Shown in pieces: positions 9,760-18,114 of a stretch of DNA of 64,000 nucleotides. A program made the position numbers and the translations under genes. This stretch comes from Pseudomonas sputi. Its GTDB lineage: Bacteria > Pseudomonadota > Gammaproteobacteria > Pseudomonadales > Pseudomonadaceae. How positions within the stretch are numbered: position 1 is the first letter of the stretch; each line of letters starts with the position of its first letter. The DNA is taken from assembly GCF_021603585.1 (NCBI RefSeq), contig NZ_BQHI01000005.1:124001-188000 (forward strand), written 5' to 3'. Under the pieces are notes generated by a model, which searched no databases, was not told the origin of the DNA, and saw only the letters and a program-made list of their open reading frames with translations.

Positions 9760-10760
9760 TGGGCGTTCTCCTGCTCGAATTGGCGCTGGGCAGTCTGACC
9801 GCTCATGGCCATGGACAGCACGGCCATACGGATCGCGATGCCGTAGGTGACTTGATTGAGGATCACCGAGTGCGGGCCGTCGGCCACCGCCGACTCGATC
9901 TCCACGCCACGGTTGATCGGCCCCGGGTGCATGACGATGCAATCGGGCTTGGCGCCGGCCAGGCGCGCGGTGGTCAGGCCGAACAGGCGGTAGAACTCGC
10001 CTTCGCTCGGCAGCAGGCCGCCGGTCATGCGCTCACGCTGCAGGCGCAGCATGATCACCACGTCGACGTCTTTCAGGCCTTCGGTCATGTCGGTGTAGAC
10101 CTTCACGCCGTACTGCTCGATGCCGATCGGCAGCAGGGTTTTCGGCGCGATCACGCGGATGTCCGGGCAGCCGAGGGTCTTCAACGCCAGCATGTTCGAG
10201 CGCGCCACCCGCGAGTGCAGGATGTCGCCGACGATGGCCACCGAGAGGTTCTCGAAACCGCCCTTGTGACGGCGGATGGTCAGCATGTCGAGCATGCCCT
10301 GGGTCGGGTGGGCGTGCCGGCCGTCGCCGCCATTGATGATCGCCACCTGCGGGCAGACATGTTCGGCAATGAAGTGCGCCGCGCCCGAGTCACCGTGGCG
10401 CACGACGAACATGTCGGCGGCCATGGCTTCGAGGTTGCGCAGGGTGTCGAGCAGGGTTTCGCCCTTGCTGGCCGACGAGGTCGACACGTTCAGGGTGATC
10501 ACGTCCGCCGACAGCCGCTGGGCCGCCAGTTCGAAGGTGGTGCGGGTGCGGGTCGAGTTTTCGAAGAACACATTGCACACGGTCTTGCCGCGCAGCAACG
10601 GGACCTTTTTCACGGCCCGGGCACCGACTTCGAGGAACGAGTCGGCGGTGTCGAGGATTTCCGTCAGCAACTCGCGGCGCAGGCCGTCGAGCGAGAGGAA
10701 GTGGCGCAGCTGGCCCTGATCATTGAGCTGCAGCGGGCGCTTGGTATCTAGAGGCGTCAT
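9756..10760 (-). CDS. pyrB: Aspartate carbamoyltransferase catalytic subunit
   Basis: PyrB condenses carbamoyl phosphate and aspartate in pyrimidine synthesis. The 334-residue protein carries the carbamoyl-phosphate-binding [13 protein letters not shown], the [12 protein letters not shown] loop and the [11 protein letters not shown] motif. I chose the ATG at 10758-10760 because the product then matches the family start ([12 protein letters not shown]...). A TTG six codons upstream is less likely. Pseudomonas PyrB has an N-terminal extension thought to bind nucleotide effectors, and that segment is present here. It is coupled to pyrC' downstream and follows pyrR by 27 bases. Confidence 0.97.
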   Translation of the reverse strand: MTPLDTKRPLQLNDQGQLRHFLSLDGLRRELLTEILDTADSFLEVGARAVKKVPLLRGKTVCNVFFENSTRTRTTFELAAQRLSADVITLNVSTSSASKGETLLDTLRNLEAMAADMFVVRHGDSGAAHFIAEHVCPQVAIINGGDGRHAHPTQGMLDMLTIRRHKGGFENLSVAIVGDILHSRVARSNMLALKTLGCPDIRVIAPKTLLPIGIEQYGVKVYTDMTEGLKDVDVVIMLRLQRERMTGGLLPSEGEFYRLFGLTTARLAGAKPDCIVMHPGPINRGVEIESAVADGPHSVILNQVTYGIAIRMAVLSMAMSGQTAQRQFEQENAQ

Positions 10761-10787
10761 CGCGAGGGGGACTCTCAATAGGGCGGA

Positions 10788-11291
10788 TTAAAGGGCAAGG
10801 TCTTGCAGTTCGAGGGCCAGCTCCGGGCCGGACAGCTTGACCCGCTCGTGGGCGGCCAGCGACAGGGTCGCGCCGACCACGTTCGGGCGGATCGGCAGTT
10901 CGCCGGCGTCCAGGTCCAGCAGGCAGACCAGCGTCACGCTGGCCGGGCGGCCGTAGTCGAACAGTTCGTTCATGGCGGCGCGGATGGTCCGGCCGCTCAT
11001 CAGTACGTCGTCGATCAGCACCAGATGCTGGCCTTCGATTTCGAAGGGCAGGGCGGACGGGCGCACTTGCGGGTGCAGGCCGTTCTGGCTGAAGTCGTCG
11101 CGGTAGAAGGAAACATCCAGCGTGCCCAATGGCGCATCGCTGCCCAGCGCTTTGAGCAGGGCCTGGGCGACCCAGACGCCGCCGGTGCGGATGCCGATGT
11201 AACGCGGTTCGCTGATATCACGCTGGGCAAGGTGCGCCTTGAGGCGGGTCGCCATCTGGCTGATCAGATCGGCGGGATTGGGCAGGCTCAT
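10788..11291 (-). CDS. pyrR: PyrR bifunctional pyrimidine operon regulator / uracil phosphoribosyltransferase
   Basis: The 167-residue protein has the type I phosphoribosyltransferase fold, with the PRPP loop in [21 protein letters not shown] (about residues 90-110) and the N-terminal [13 protein letters not shown] motif. In Gram-positives PyrR binds mRNA. In Pseudomonas it has been implicated in controlling pyrB expression, but the mechanism is not evident from sequence alone. It heads pyrR-pyrB-pyrC'. Its 5' leader holds a stable hairpin (11312-11337) just before the Shine-Dalgarno sequence. Confidence 0.94.
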   Translation of the reverse strand: MSLPNPADLISQMATRLKAHLAQRDISEPRYIGIRTGGVWVAQALLKALGSDAPLGTLDVSFYRDDFSQNGLHPQVRPSALPFEIEGQHLVLIDDVLMSGRTIRAAMNELFDYGRPASVTLVCLLDLDAGELPIRPNVVGATLSLAAHERVKLSGPELALELQDLAL

Positions 11292-11311
11292 GGTTGCTCC
11301 TTCTCGGGGTC

Positions 11312-11337
11312 GAGCCGGTTCTCGCGAACCGGGGCTC
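11312..11337 (-). promoter_or_regulatory. Hairpin in the pyrR 5' leader
   Basis: A stem formed by CCGGTTC (11315-11321) and GAACCGG (11326-11332), extended by GAG/CTC across a two-base bulge, lies about 20 bases upstream of the pyrR start. It has no T-run, so it is not a terminator. A role in PyrR or UMP control is only a guess from position. Confidence 0.4.
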
Positions 11338-11349
11338 GGGTTGTAACCA

Positions 11350-11371
11350 AAAGAAAAGCGCCGTAGCGCTT
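11350..11371 (-). terminator. Likely terminator after ruvX
   Basis: Read on the minus strand, a six-base stem (AAGCGC/GCGCTT at 11356-11361 and 11366-11371) with a four-base loop is followed by a T-rich tail. It sits just after the ruvX stop and ahead of pyrR, so it probably separates the two transcripts, perhaps incompletely. Confidence 0.6.
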
Positions 11372-11372
11372 G

Positions 11373-11810
11373 TCAGGATTCAAATAGTGCGGTGTTTTCG
11401 TCGAGCCAGCCTTGCAGCAGCAGGGCGGCGGCGATTGCGTCCACCGGGTTGTCGCGGTAGCTGCCTTTCTGTCCGCCGCGCACCAGTCGCTCGCCCTTGG
11501 CTTCGAAGGTCGTCAGGCGTTCGTCGTGGGTATAGAAAGGCAGGTTGAAGCGGCCGTTGAGACGGCGGGCGAATTTCTCGGCGCGGGCGCACATCTCGCT
11601 TGGGGTGCCGTCCATGTTCAGCGGCAGGCCGACCACCACGGCGTCGGGTTTCCATTCCTTTATCAGGGCTTCGACCTGATTCCAGTCCGGCACACCGTTT
11701 TGCGCCTTCAAGGTGCACAGTTCGCGGGCCTGGCCGGTAATCACCTGGCCGACCGCCACGCCGATCTGTTTGGTGCCGTAGTCGAAGCCGAGGATCAGGC
11801 GCAGGGCCAT
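11373..11810 (-). CDS. ruvX: RuvX/YqgF pre-16S rRNA nuclease / Holliday junction resolvase-like protein
   Basis: This is a 145-residue RNase H-fold protein. The first acidic motif is LGFDYGTKQIGVAVG at residues 6-20, followed by VVVGLPLNMDGT and the C-terminal DAIAAALLLQGWLD with the final acidic residue. Homologues mature the 5' end of 16S rRNA; the resolvase activity is less certain. Its ATG shares one base with the yqgE stop (TGATG), so the two are translationally coupled. A terminator-like hairpin follows. Confidence 0.95.
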   Translation of the reverse strand: MALRLILGFDYGTKQIGVAVGQVITGQARELCTLKAQNGVPDWNQVEALIKEWKPDAVVVGLPLNMDGTPSEMCARAEKFARRLNGRFNLPFYTHDERLTTFEAKGERLVRGGQKGSYRDNPVDAIAAALLLQGWLDENTALFES

Positions 11811-12382
11811 CAGGCGTGTCCTGCCTGGCTGGTCAGCAGGCTGAGGTTGATCCCCAGGTGCTTGGCCGCCGCTTCCAGGCGCAGTTCGCTGCGGGTGTTG
11901 AACAGGATGTCGGCGTCGTACGGGCAGGTCAGCCAGGCATTGTCGGCCAGCTCGGCTTCCAGTTGTCCCGCTTCCCAGCCGGCATAACCGAGGGTGATGA
12001 GGCTTTTGGCCGGGCCCACGCCGTCGGCGATGGCGAACAGCACGTCCTGCGAGGTCGACAGGGCCAGATCGCCCTCCAGCTCGACGGTGGCCTGGAACGT
12101 CTTGCCCGCCGGGTGCAGGACAAAACCGCGATCAGTCTGCACCGGGCCGCCGATGAAGATCGGCACATGCTGGCACAGCGCTGGCGGATCGATGTCCGGG
12201 CGCAATTGTTCGAGGATGTCGGCCAGATTCAGCTCTTGCGGTCGGTTGACCACCAGCCCCATGGCCCCATTGGCCGTGTGCTCGACGATGTAGGTCAAGG
12301 TGTGGGCAAAGTTCGGGTCGGCCATGTGTGGCATGGCGATCAGGAAGTGATGCTTGAGGTAGCTGGGGCTGACGTTTTTCAT
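11810..12382 (-). CDS. YqgE/AlgH family protein (DUF179)
   Basis: This is a 190-residue cytosolic protein of the YqgE/AlgH family. The typical start SYLKHHFLIAMPHMADPNFAHTLTYIVEH and the GPVQTDRGFVLH segment are present. In P. aeruginosa the orthologue is AlgH, reported to influence alginate and virulence gene expression, with no known biochemical activity. I start at the ATG at 12380-12382 because the alternative upstream Met adds an unrelated 12-residue stretch. It overlaps ruvX by one base, and tonB ends 59 bases upstream. Confidence 0.92.
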   Translation of the reverse strand: MKNVSPSYLKHHFLIAMPHMADPNFAHTLTYIVEHTANGAMGLVVNRPQELNLADILEQLRPDIDPPALCQHVPIFIGGPVQTDRGFVLHPAGKTFQATVELEGDLALSTSQDVLFAIADGVGPAKSLITLGYAGWEAGQLEAELADNAWLTCPYDADILFNTRSELRLEAAAKHLGINLSLLTSQAGHA

Positions 12383-12441
12383 GTGCGCTAGTGTGGCGTT
12401 CGGGGGGCGAACTGACAAGCTGGAGCGGGCAAAAGATCGGC

Positions 12442-13341
12442 TCAGTTACTGGACAGCCGGTCGCCCCGGGCAAATTTCCAGGTGCGGATGATTTCCAGCC
12501 GGTCGATGTCCGACAGGTCCCCGGTAAACGGTGCAAACGGTGCCGCCAGCCGCACGATGCGCTGCGCCGCCTGATCCAGCAGTGGCTGGCCGGAGGACTC
12601 CAGCACCAGCACTTCGTACAGCGAACCGTCGCGGTTGATCGACACCATCAGGCGCAGATTGCCGTAGATCTGCTTGCGCCGGGCTTCGTCAGGGTAATTG
12701 AGGTTGCCGATGCGCTCGACTTTCTTGCGCCATTCGTCCTTGTACCAGGCGCCCTTGTCGCGCATGGTCGACGCGGCGCTGAGGCGGTGGATGCGCGGGC
12801 GCTTGGCGTACAGCTGTTGTTCGTTGGCCAGTTCGGCTTCGAGGCTGGCGATATCGCTGGAGAGCTGCGAGCTGTCGAAAGTCGGCGCATCGACCGTGGG
12901 TTTGATCTCGGTCTTGGCTTCTTCTTTCTTGGTCGGCGCCTTTTTCGGTTTCGGCGCGACGGTGGTCACGGCCGCCTTGGGCGCAGCGTCCTGCACTTGC
13001 GGCTTGGCGGCCGGCGGCGGGGTGACTTTCTTGACCTCGTTTGCCTGGAACGGCGCGACCTCGGTGGTCTTGGGGATCGCTTTCTTGTCGAGGGTACCGC
13101 TGCCTTCCTGGTTTTCCTGGGCGAGGAAATCGGCCTTCGCCGGCTTCTTTTCGCTCTTGAAGGTGGCGAGGGTGATTTCCAGGGTTTTGCTGATCTGCTT
13201 GGGCTCGACCATGGTGAAACCCACGCCGAGCAGCAGCGCCAAATGGATCAGCGCCGCGAGAAACAGGGTAAATCCGAGGCGATCGACCGGGCGCACGCCG
13301 CGATGGGCGAGTTCAACGGGCAGATCGGACGGAAGTGTCAT
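12442..13341 (-). CDS. tonB: TonB energy-transducing protein (TonB3-like by position)
   Basis: The 299-residue protein has one N-terminal membrane helix (about residues 22-43) and a Lys/Pro/Ala-rich periplasmic spacer (about 60-165). A C-terminal TonB domain contains YPDEARRKQIYGNLRLMVSINRDGSLYEVLVLESSG. It couples the proton-motive force to outer-membrane transport. Its place between gshB and yqgE matches P. aeruginosa tonB3, a gene linked to twitching motility, which fits the adjacent pilG-chpC cluster. No clear Shine-Dalgarno sequence precedes the ATG; instead a long inverted repeat ends about six bases upstream. Confidence 0.93.
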   Translation of the reverse strand: MTLPSDLPVELAHRGVRPVDRLGFTLFLAALIHLALLLGVGFTMVEPKQISKTLEITLATFKSEKKPAKADFLAQENQEGSGTLDKKAIPKTTEVAPFQANEVKKVTPPPAAKPQVQDAAPKAAVTTVAPKPKKAPTKKEEAKTEIKPTVDAPTFDSSQLSSDIASLEAELANEQQLYAKRPRIHRLSAASTMRDKGAWYKDEWRKKVERIGNLNYPDEARRKQIYGNLRLMVSINRDGSLYEVLVLESSGQPLLDQAAQRIVRLAAPFAPFTGDLSDIDRLEIIRTWKFARGDRLSSN

Positions 13342-13347
13342 GACAAG

Positions 13348-13401
13348 AAAACCAACATCGCGTTTTTCAGAGGCTGCGCATGATAACGCAATGTTGGTTT
13401 T
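13348..13401 (-). terminator. Long inverted repeat between gshB and tonB; probable terminator or leader structure
   Basis: Arms at 13348-13364 and 13385-13401 pair over 17 positions with a single G-U type mismatch, leaving a 20-base loop. On the minus strand the structure ends in TTTTCTT, so it can terminate gshB transcription. It also abuts the tonB start codon, so it could control tonB expression. Confidence 0.6.
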
Positions 13402-13448
13402 GCGCCTTGGGCTTCAAGCATCAAGCGACAGGCTGCATGTGATGCACA

Positions 13449-14399
13449 TCAAGCTTGCAGCTTTTTCTCGATCGCATCCATCAGCATCCCGCCGATGTCG
13501 GTGCCGAAGGCATTGTCGATTTCGCGGATGCAGGTCGGGCTGGTGACGTTGATTTCGGTCAGGTGCTCACCGATCACGTCCAGGCCGACGAACAGCAGGC
13601 CCTTCGCGCGCAAGGTCGGGCCGACCTGGGCGGCGATCCAGCGATCCTTGTCGGTCAACGGACGGGCTTCGCCACGGCCGCCGGCGGCGAGGTTGCCACG
13701 GGTTTCGCCCTGGGCCGGAATCCGTGCCAGGCAGTAATCCACCGGCTCGCCGTCGATCATCAGGATGCGCTTGTCGCCGTCCTTGATCGCCGGCAGGTAG
13801 GCCTGGCCCATGATCTGCTGGGCGCCGAGCGCGGTCAGGGTTTCCAGGATCACCGACAGGTTCGGGTCGCCGGCGCGGTGGCGGAAGATCGAAGTACCGC
13901 CCATGCCGTCCAGCGGCTTGAGGATCACGTCGCCATGTTTGGCGGCGAATTCACGCAACACGTCGGCGCGACGGCTGACCACGGTCGGTGGCGTGCACTG
14001 CGGGAACAGCGTGGCGAACAGTTTTTCGTTGCAGTCGCGCAGGCTCTGCGGCTTGTTGACCACCAGTACGCCGGCGGACTCGGCCTGTTCGAGCAGGTAG
14101 GTGGAGTAGACGAACTCCATGTCGAACGGCGGATCCTTGCGCATCAGAATCACGTTCAGGTCGCTGAGCAGCGAATCCTGTTCGGTGCCCAGTTCGAACC
14201 ATTTTTCCGGATGGGCGAAGACTTTCAGCGGCTTCATCCGCGCCCGTGCCTGGCCTTCACCCTGATAAAGGTCTTTCTGTTCCATATAGAACAGTTCCCA
14301 GCCGCGCTTCTGCGCCGCCAGCAGCATGGCCAGCGAGCTATCCTTTTTATAGGAAATGCTGGCGATAGGGTCCATGACAATCCCGACGCGAACGCTCAT
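13449..14399 (-). CDS. gshB: Glutathione synthetase
   Basis: GshB ligates gamma-glutamylcysteine and glycine with ATP. The 316-residue protein matches the bacterial family. The N-terminal GIVMDPIASISYKKDSSLAML, the ATP-grasp segment VILKPLDGMGGTSIFR and the C-terminal GLDVIGEHLTEINVTSPTCIREI are all present. The ATG at 14397-14399 is divergent from pilG across 225 bases. The order gshB-pilG is conserved in Pseudomonas. Confidence 0.97.
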   Translation of the reverse strand: MSVRVGIVMDPIASISYKKDSSLAMLLAAQKRGWELFYMEQKDLYQGEGQARARMKPLKVFAHPEKWFELGTEQDSLLSDLNVILMRKDPPFDMEFVYSTYLLEQAESAGVLVVNKPQSLRDCNEKLFATLFPQCTPPTVVSRRADVLREFAAKHGDVILKPLDGMGGTSIFRHRAGDPNLSVILETLTALGAQQIMGQAYLPAIKDGDKRILMIDGEPVDYCLARIPAQGETRGNLAAGGRGEARPLTDKDRWIAAQVGPTLRAKGLLFVGLDVIGEHLTEINVTSPTCIREIDNAFGTDIGGMLMDAIEKKLQA

Positions 14400-14624
14400 T
14401 GGGTTTTCCTCGAAAATTGGCTACCGGATCGGTATGAAAAAAGTGCCGCCAGAGTGGCGCCGGGCGGGTTTTCGGTCAAGGAAAAACCCGTCGATAGATT
14501 GGATCAGGAGACTGTGCTAAAAAGGCTGCCATGTCGTGCTGGCCCTTGAACATCAAGGGTTTCCAGCCATTACGCATCGCAAAACGGACAAATTGATTCG
14601 CAAAGGCGACGGTAGAGCCCCCTT

Positions 14625-15029
14625 ATGGAACAGCAGTCCAGCGCCTTGAAGGTCATGGTGATCGACGACTCGAAAACGATTCGTCGCACCGCCGAGACCC
14701 TGTTGAAAAATGCAGGGTGCGAAGTCATCACCGCGATCGACGGTTTTGACGCCCTGGCGAAGATCGCCGACCACCATCCCGGGATCATCTTTGTCGACAT
14801 CATGATGCCGCGTCTGGATGGTTATCAGACCTGCGCTTTAATCAAGAACAACAACGCGTTCAAGGGCACGCCGGTGATCATGCTGTCGTCCCGGGACGGG
14901 CTGTTCGACAAGGCCAAGGGGCGGATTGTCGGTTCCGATCAATTTTTGACCAAACCTTTCAGCAAGGAAGAACTGCTCGACGCGATTTCGGCCCATGTTC
15001 CGGGCTTCGCTGCCGCTTTGCCGCAGTAA
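14625..15029 (+). CDS. pilG: Twitching motility response regulator PilG
   Basis: PilG is a single-domain CheY-like receiver (134 residues) that receives phosphate from ChpA and promotes pilus extension and twitching. Acidic pocket residues Asp-14 and Asp-15 and phosphoacceptor Asp-58 (IIFVDIMMPRLDGY) are present, with the conserved Lys in FLTKPFSKEEL. It is the first gene of pilG-pilH-pilI-pilJ-chpA-chpC. The upstream region also contains a small CGGGTTTT/AAAACCCG stem (14465-14490) of unknown role. Confidence 0.95.
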   Translation: MEQQSSALKVMVIDDSKTIRRTAETLLKNAGCEVITAIDGFDALAKIADHHPGIIFVDIMMPRLDGYQTCALIKNNNAFKGTPVIMLSSRDGLFDKAKGRIVGSDQFLTKPFSKEELLDAISAHVPGFAAALPQ

Positions 15030-15089
15030 GACACGCACAGAGACGCTCGGCCAGCGGGCCCGGTGTCGACAAGAAAAATGGGGAAGACC

Positions 15090-15455
15090 ATGGCACGTAT
15101 CCTGATCGTCGATGATTCGCCGACCGAAATGTACAAACTCACTGGCATGCTGGAAAAGCACGGGCACGAAGTGCTGAAAGCCGAAAACGGCGCCGACGGC
15201 GTGGCCCTGGCCCGCCAGGAGAAACCCGATGCGGTGCTGATGGACATCGTCATGCCCGGCCTCAACGGCTTCCAGGCCACCCGTCAGCTGACCAAGGATG
15301 CGGAAACCAGCCACATCCCGGTGATCATCATCACTACCAAGGATCAGGAGACCGACAAGGTCTGGGGCACCCGCCAGGGCGCCAGGGACTACCTGACCAA
15401 GCCGGTTGACGAAGACACGCTGATCAAGACCCTGAACAACGTGCTGGCCGGTTGA
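15090..15455 (+). CDS. pilH: Twitching motility response regulator PilH
   Basis: PilH is the second single-domain receiver (121 residues) of the Chp system, thought to oppose PilG by promoting retraction or acting as a phosphate sink. Asp-8/Asp-9 and phosphoacceptor Asp-52 (AVLMDIVMPGLNGF) are present, as is the YLTKPVDEDTL lysine. I use the ATG at 15090, which gives the family start MARILIVDDSPTEM. The frame is open further upstream, but that adds unrelated residues. It lies 60 bases after pilG. Confidence 0.95.
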   Translation: MARILIVDDSPTEMYKLTGMLEKHGHEVLKAENGADGVALARQEKPDAVLMDIVMPGLNGFQATRQLTKDAETSHIPVIIITTKDQETDKVWGTRQGARDYLTKPVDEDTLIKTLNNVLAG

Positions 15456-15465
15456 TCGCGCTGCC

Positions 15466-16005
15466 ATGAGCGAGTCGCTGACCGCGTTCGAACTGTTGTG
15501 GCAGATCGACCAGCGCTGTCGCCTGCTGGCGGCGGACCTGCCGTCGCAACCGGCGCGCCAGGATCGCTGGAGCGGCATCGGCTTTCGTCTGGGCGAGCAT
15601 TGGTATGTCACGCCGATGGGCGAAGTCAGTGAAGTGCTGCCCGAGCTGCGGGTCACCCAGTTGCCGGGCGTCAAGCCATGGGTCAAGGGCGTGGCCAATC
15701 TGCGCGGACGGCTGCTGCCGGTCATGGACCTGTGCGGTTTTTTCGGCCATGAGCTGTCACCGATGCGCAAGCAGCGGCGGGTATTGGTGGTAGAGCATCA
15801 GGACGTGTTCGCCGGGTTGCTGGTCGATGAAGTCTTCGGCTTGCAGCACTTCGAGCAGGACAGTTTCGAATCTGTCTCGATCAGTAAACGGCAAGGCTCC
15901 AAGGGCGAGTTCATCAAAGGCTATTTCCGGCGCGAGCAGAACTGGCGGGTGTTCAGCCTGTTTGCGTTGGCGCAGTCACCGAGTTTCATGCACGTCGCGG
16001 TTTAA
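15466..16005 (+). CDS. pilI: CheW-like coupling protein PilI
   Basis: PilI (179 residues) has a CheW domain over most of its length: the GIGFRLGEHWYVTPMGEVSEVL and GVANLRGRLLPVMDLCGFFG stretches are typical. It links the PilJ receptor to the ChpA kinase at the inner membrane. It starts 10 bases after pilH and is followed by pilJ after 13 bases, so it is in the same operon. Confidence 0.94.
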   Translation: MSESLTAFELLWQIDQRCRLLAADLPSQPARQDRWSGIGFRLGEHWYVTPMGEVSEVLPELRVTQLPGVKPWVKGVANLRGRLLPVMDLCGFFGHELSPMRKQRRVLVVEHQDVFAGLLVDEVFGLQHFEQDSFESVSISKRQGSKGEFIKGYFRREQNWRVFSLFALAQSPSFMHVAV

Positions 16006-16018
16006 CAGGCGAGGACCG

Positions 16019-18079
16019 ATGATCAAAGCAAAAACAGGCAAGCCCGCAGAAGGCTCGCGCAGCCGCTCGCAGATCATCGTGCTGTTCATCGCACTGATCG
16101 TGTTCATCATGCTGCTGTTCGCCAACTTCGCTTACCTCAACACCCAGGCCAACTACGACAAGCAGTACATCGGCCACGCCGGCGAGCTGCGGGTGCTGTC
16201 GCAGCGGATCGCCAAGAACGCCACCGAGGCCGCCGCCGGCAAGGCCGCCGCGTTCAAGCTGCTCAGCGATGCGCGCAACGATTTTGCCCAGCGCTGGGGA
16301 TACCTCAAGAAGGGCGACCCGAGCACCGGCCTGCCGCCGGCGCCGTCCGTCGTGCGTCCGGAAATGCGCGCCGTGCAGCTGGACTGGGAACGCCTGCTGA
16401 AAAACACCGACGCGATTCTCTCCAGCGAGCAGACCGTGCTGTCTCTGCATCAGGTGGCCGCGACCCTCGCCGAAACCGTGCCGCAATTGCAGATCGAATA
16501 CGAAAAAGTCGTGGAAATCCTCCTGCAACGCGGTGCCCCCGCCTCGCAAGTGGCGATGGCCCAGCGTCAGTCGCTGCTGGCCGAGCGGATTCTCGGCGCG
16601 GTGAACACCGTGCTCTCGGGCGATGAAAACTCTCAGCAGGCCGCTGACGCGTTCGGTCGCGATGCTGCGCGCTTCGGCCAGGTGCTCAACGGCATGTTGC
16701 AGGGCAACCCGGCGCTGAAAGTCAGCCAGGTCGAAGACCGCGATGCCCGTGCACGTTTGAGCGACATTTCCGAGCTGTTCCAGTTCGTGTCCGGCTCGGT
16801 GGATGAAATCCTCGAAACCTCGCCGGAACTGTTCAAGGTCCGTGAGTCGGCCACCAATATCTTCAGCCTGTCGCAGACCCTGCTTGACGAAGCCTCGCAC
16901 CTGGCCAGCCGTTTCGAGAACCTCGCCGACGGGCGCAACACCGACACCATCGGCGGCTATGTGCTGGGCTTGCTGGCGCTGGCCTCGATCATCCTGATCG
17001 GCATGGTCATGGTCCGCGAAACCAACCGTCAGCTGCGCGAGACCGCCGAGAAAAACGAGCGCAACCAGAACGCGATCATGCGCCTGCTCGACGAGATCGA
17101 AGACCTCGCCGACGGCGACCTGACCGTGACGGCTTCGGTGACCGAAGACTTCACCGGGACCATCGCCGACTCGATCAACTATTCCGTCGACCAGTTGCGC
17201 GATCTGGTCGCCACCATCAACCTCACCGCCGGCCAGGTCGCCGCTGCGGTGCAGGAAACCCAGGCCACCGCCGTGCACCTGGCCCAGGCCTCGGAGCATC
17301 AGGCCCAGCAGATTTCCGAAGCCTCGACCGCGATCAGTGACATGGCCCAGTCCATCGATCAGGTCTCGGCCAACGCTGCCGAATCCTCGGCGGTGGCCGA
17401 GCGTTCGGTGGAAATTGCCAACAAGGGCAACGAGGTGGTGCACAACACCATCCATGGCATGGACAACATCCGCGAACAGATTCAGGACACCGCCAAGCGC
17501 ATCAAGCGCCTGGGCGAGTCGTCCCAGGAAATCGGCGACATCGTCAGCCTGATCGACGACATTGCCGACCAGACCAATATCCTCGCCCTCAACGCGGCGA
17601 TTCAGGCATCGATGGCCGGTGATGCCGGACGCGGTTTCGCCGTGGTCGCCGACGAAGTGCAGCGGCTGGCCGAGCGCTCGTCCGCTGCGACGCGGCAGAT
17701 CGAGACGCTGGTGCGGGCGATCCAGAACGACACCAACGAAGCCGTGATTTCCATGGAGCAGACCACCACCGAAGTGGTGCGTGGCGCGCGGCTGGCGCAG
17801 GATGCCGGTGTGGCCCTGGAAGAAATCGAAGGCGTGTCCAAGACCCTGGCGGCGTTGATCCAGAGCATTTCCAACGCGGCGCAGCAGCAGACGTCTTCGG
17901 CCGGGCAGATTTCCCTGACGATGAACGTGATCCAGCAGATCACCTCGCAGACCTCGTCCGGTTCCACGGCCACCGCCGAGAGCATCGGCAACCTGGCGAA
18001 AATGGCCAGCCAGTTGCGTCGCTCGGTGTCCGGGTTCACCTTGCCGGCGGCGCCTGCGCCCGTCGCGAACAAGGCGTGA
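16019..18079 (+). CDS. pilJ: Type IV pilus methyl-accepting chemoreceptor PilJ
   Basis: PilJ (686 residues) is the membrane receptor of the Chp system. A transmembrane helix lies at about residues 20-40, a PilJ-type periplasmic helical region follows, and a second helix lies near residues 315-335. The rest is a cytoplasmic MCP signalling domain with the hairpin tip DIADQTNILALNAAIQASMAGDAGRGFAVVADEV. I start at the ATG at 16019, preceded by GAGGA. The tip reads IQASMAGDAG where classical MCPs read IEAARAGEQG, as is usual for PilJ. The adaptation methyltransferase gene pilK, which follows in P. aeruginosa, is absent here. Confidence 0.95.
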   Translation: MIKAKTGKPAEGSRSRSQIIVLFIALIVFIMLLFANFAYLNTQANYDKQYIGHAGELRVLSQRIAKNATEAAAGKAAAFKLLSDARNDFAQRWGYLKKGDPSTGLPPAPSVVRPEMRAVQLDWERLLKNTDAILSSEQTVLSLHQVAATLAETVPQLQIEYEKVVEILLQRGAPASQVAMAQRQSLLAERILGAVNTVLSGDENSQQAADAFGRDAARFGQVLNGMLQGNPALKVSQVEDRDARARLSDISELFQFVSGSVDEILETSPELFKVRESATNIFSLSQTLLDEASHLASRFENLADGRNTDTIGGYVLGLLALASIILIGMVMVRETNRQLRETAEKNERNQNAIMRLLDEIEDLADGDLTVTASVTEDFTGTIADSINYSVDQLRDLVATINLTAGQVAAAVQETQATAVHLAQASEHQAQQISEASTAISDMAQSIDQVSANAAESSAVAERSVEIANKGNEVVHNTIHGMDNIREQIQDTAKRIKRLGESSQEIGDIVSLIDDIADQTNILALNAAIQASMAGDAGRGFAVVADEVQRLAERSSAATRQIETLVRAIQNDTNEAVISMEQTTTEVVRGARLAQDAGVALEEIEGVSKTLAALIQSISNAAQQQTSSAGQISLTMNVIQQITSQTSSGSTATAESIGNLAKMASQLRRSVSGFTLPAAPAPVANKA

Positions 18080-18114
18080 GGCCTGCGGGCGAGGCAATGT
18101 CGAGCGGAGTGGTT

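Noticed and set aside
13408-13460. Repeated GCTTCAAGC-type sequence near the gshB stop, considered as a repeat array
   Set aside because: There is no regular spacing or exact repeat; it only resembles the motif family seen between ahcY and metF.
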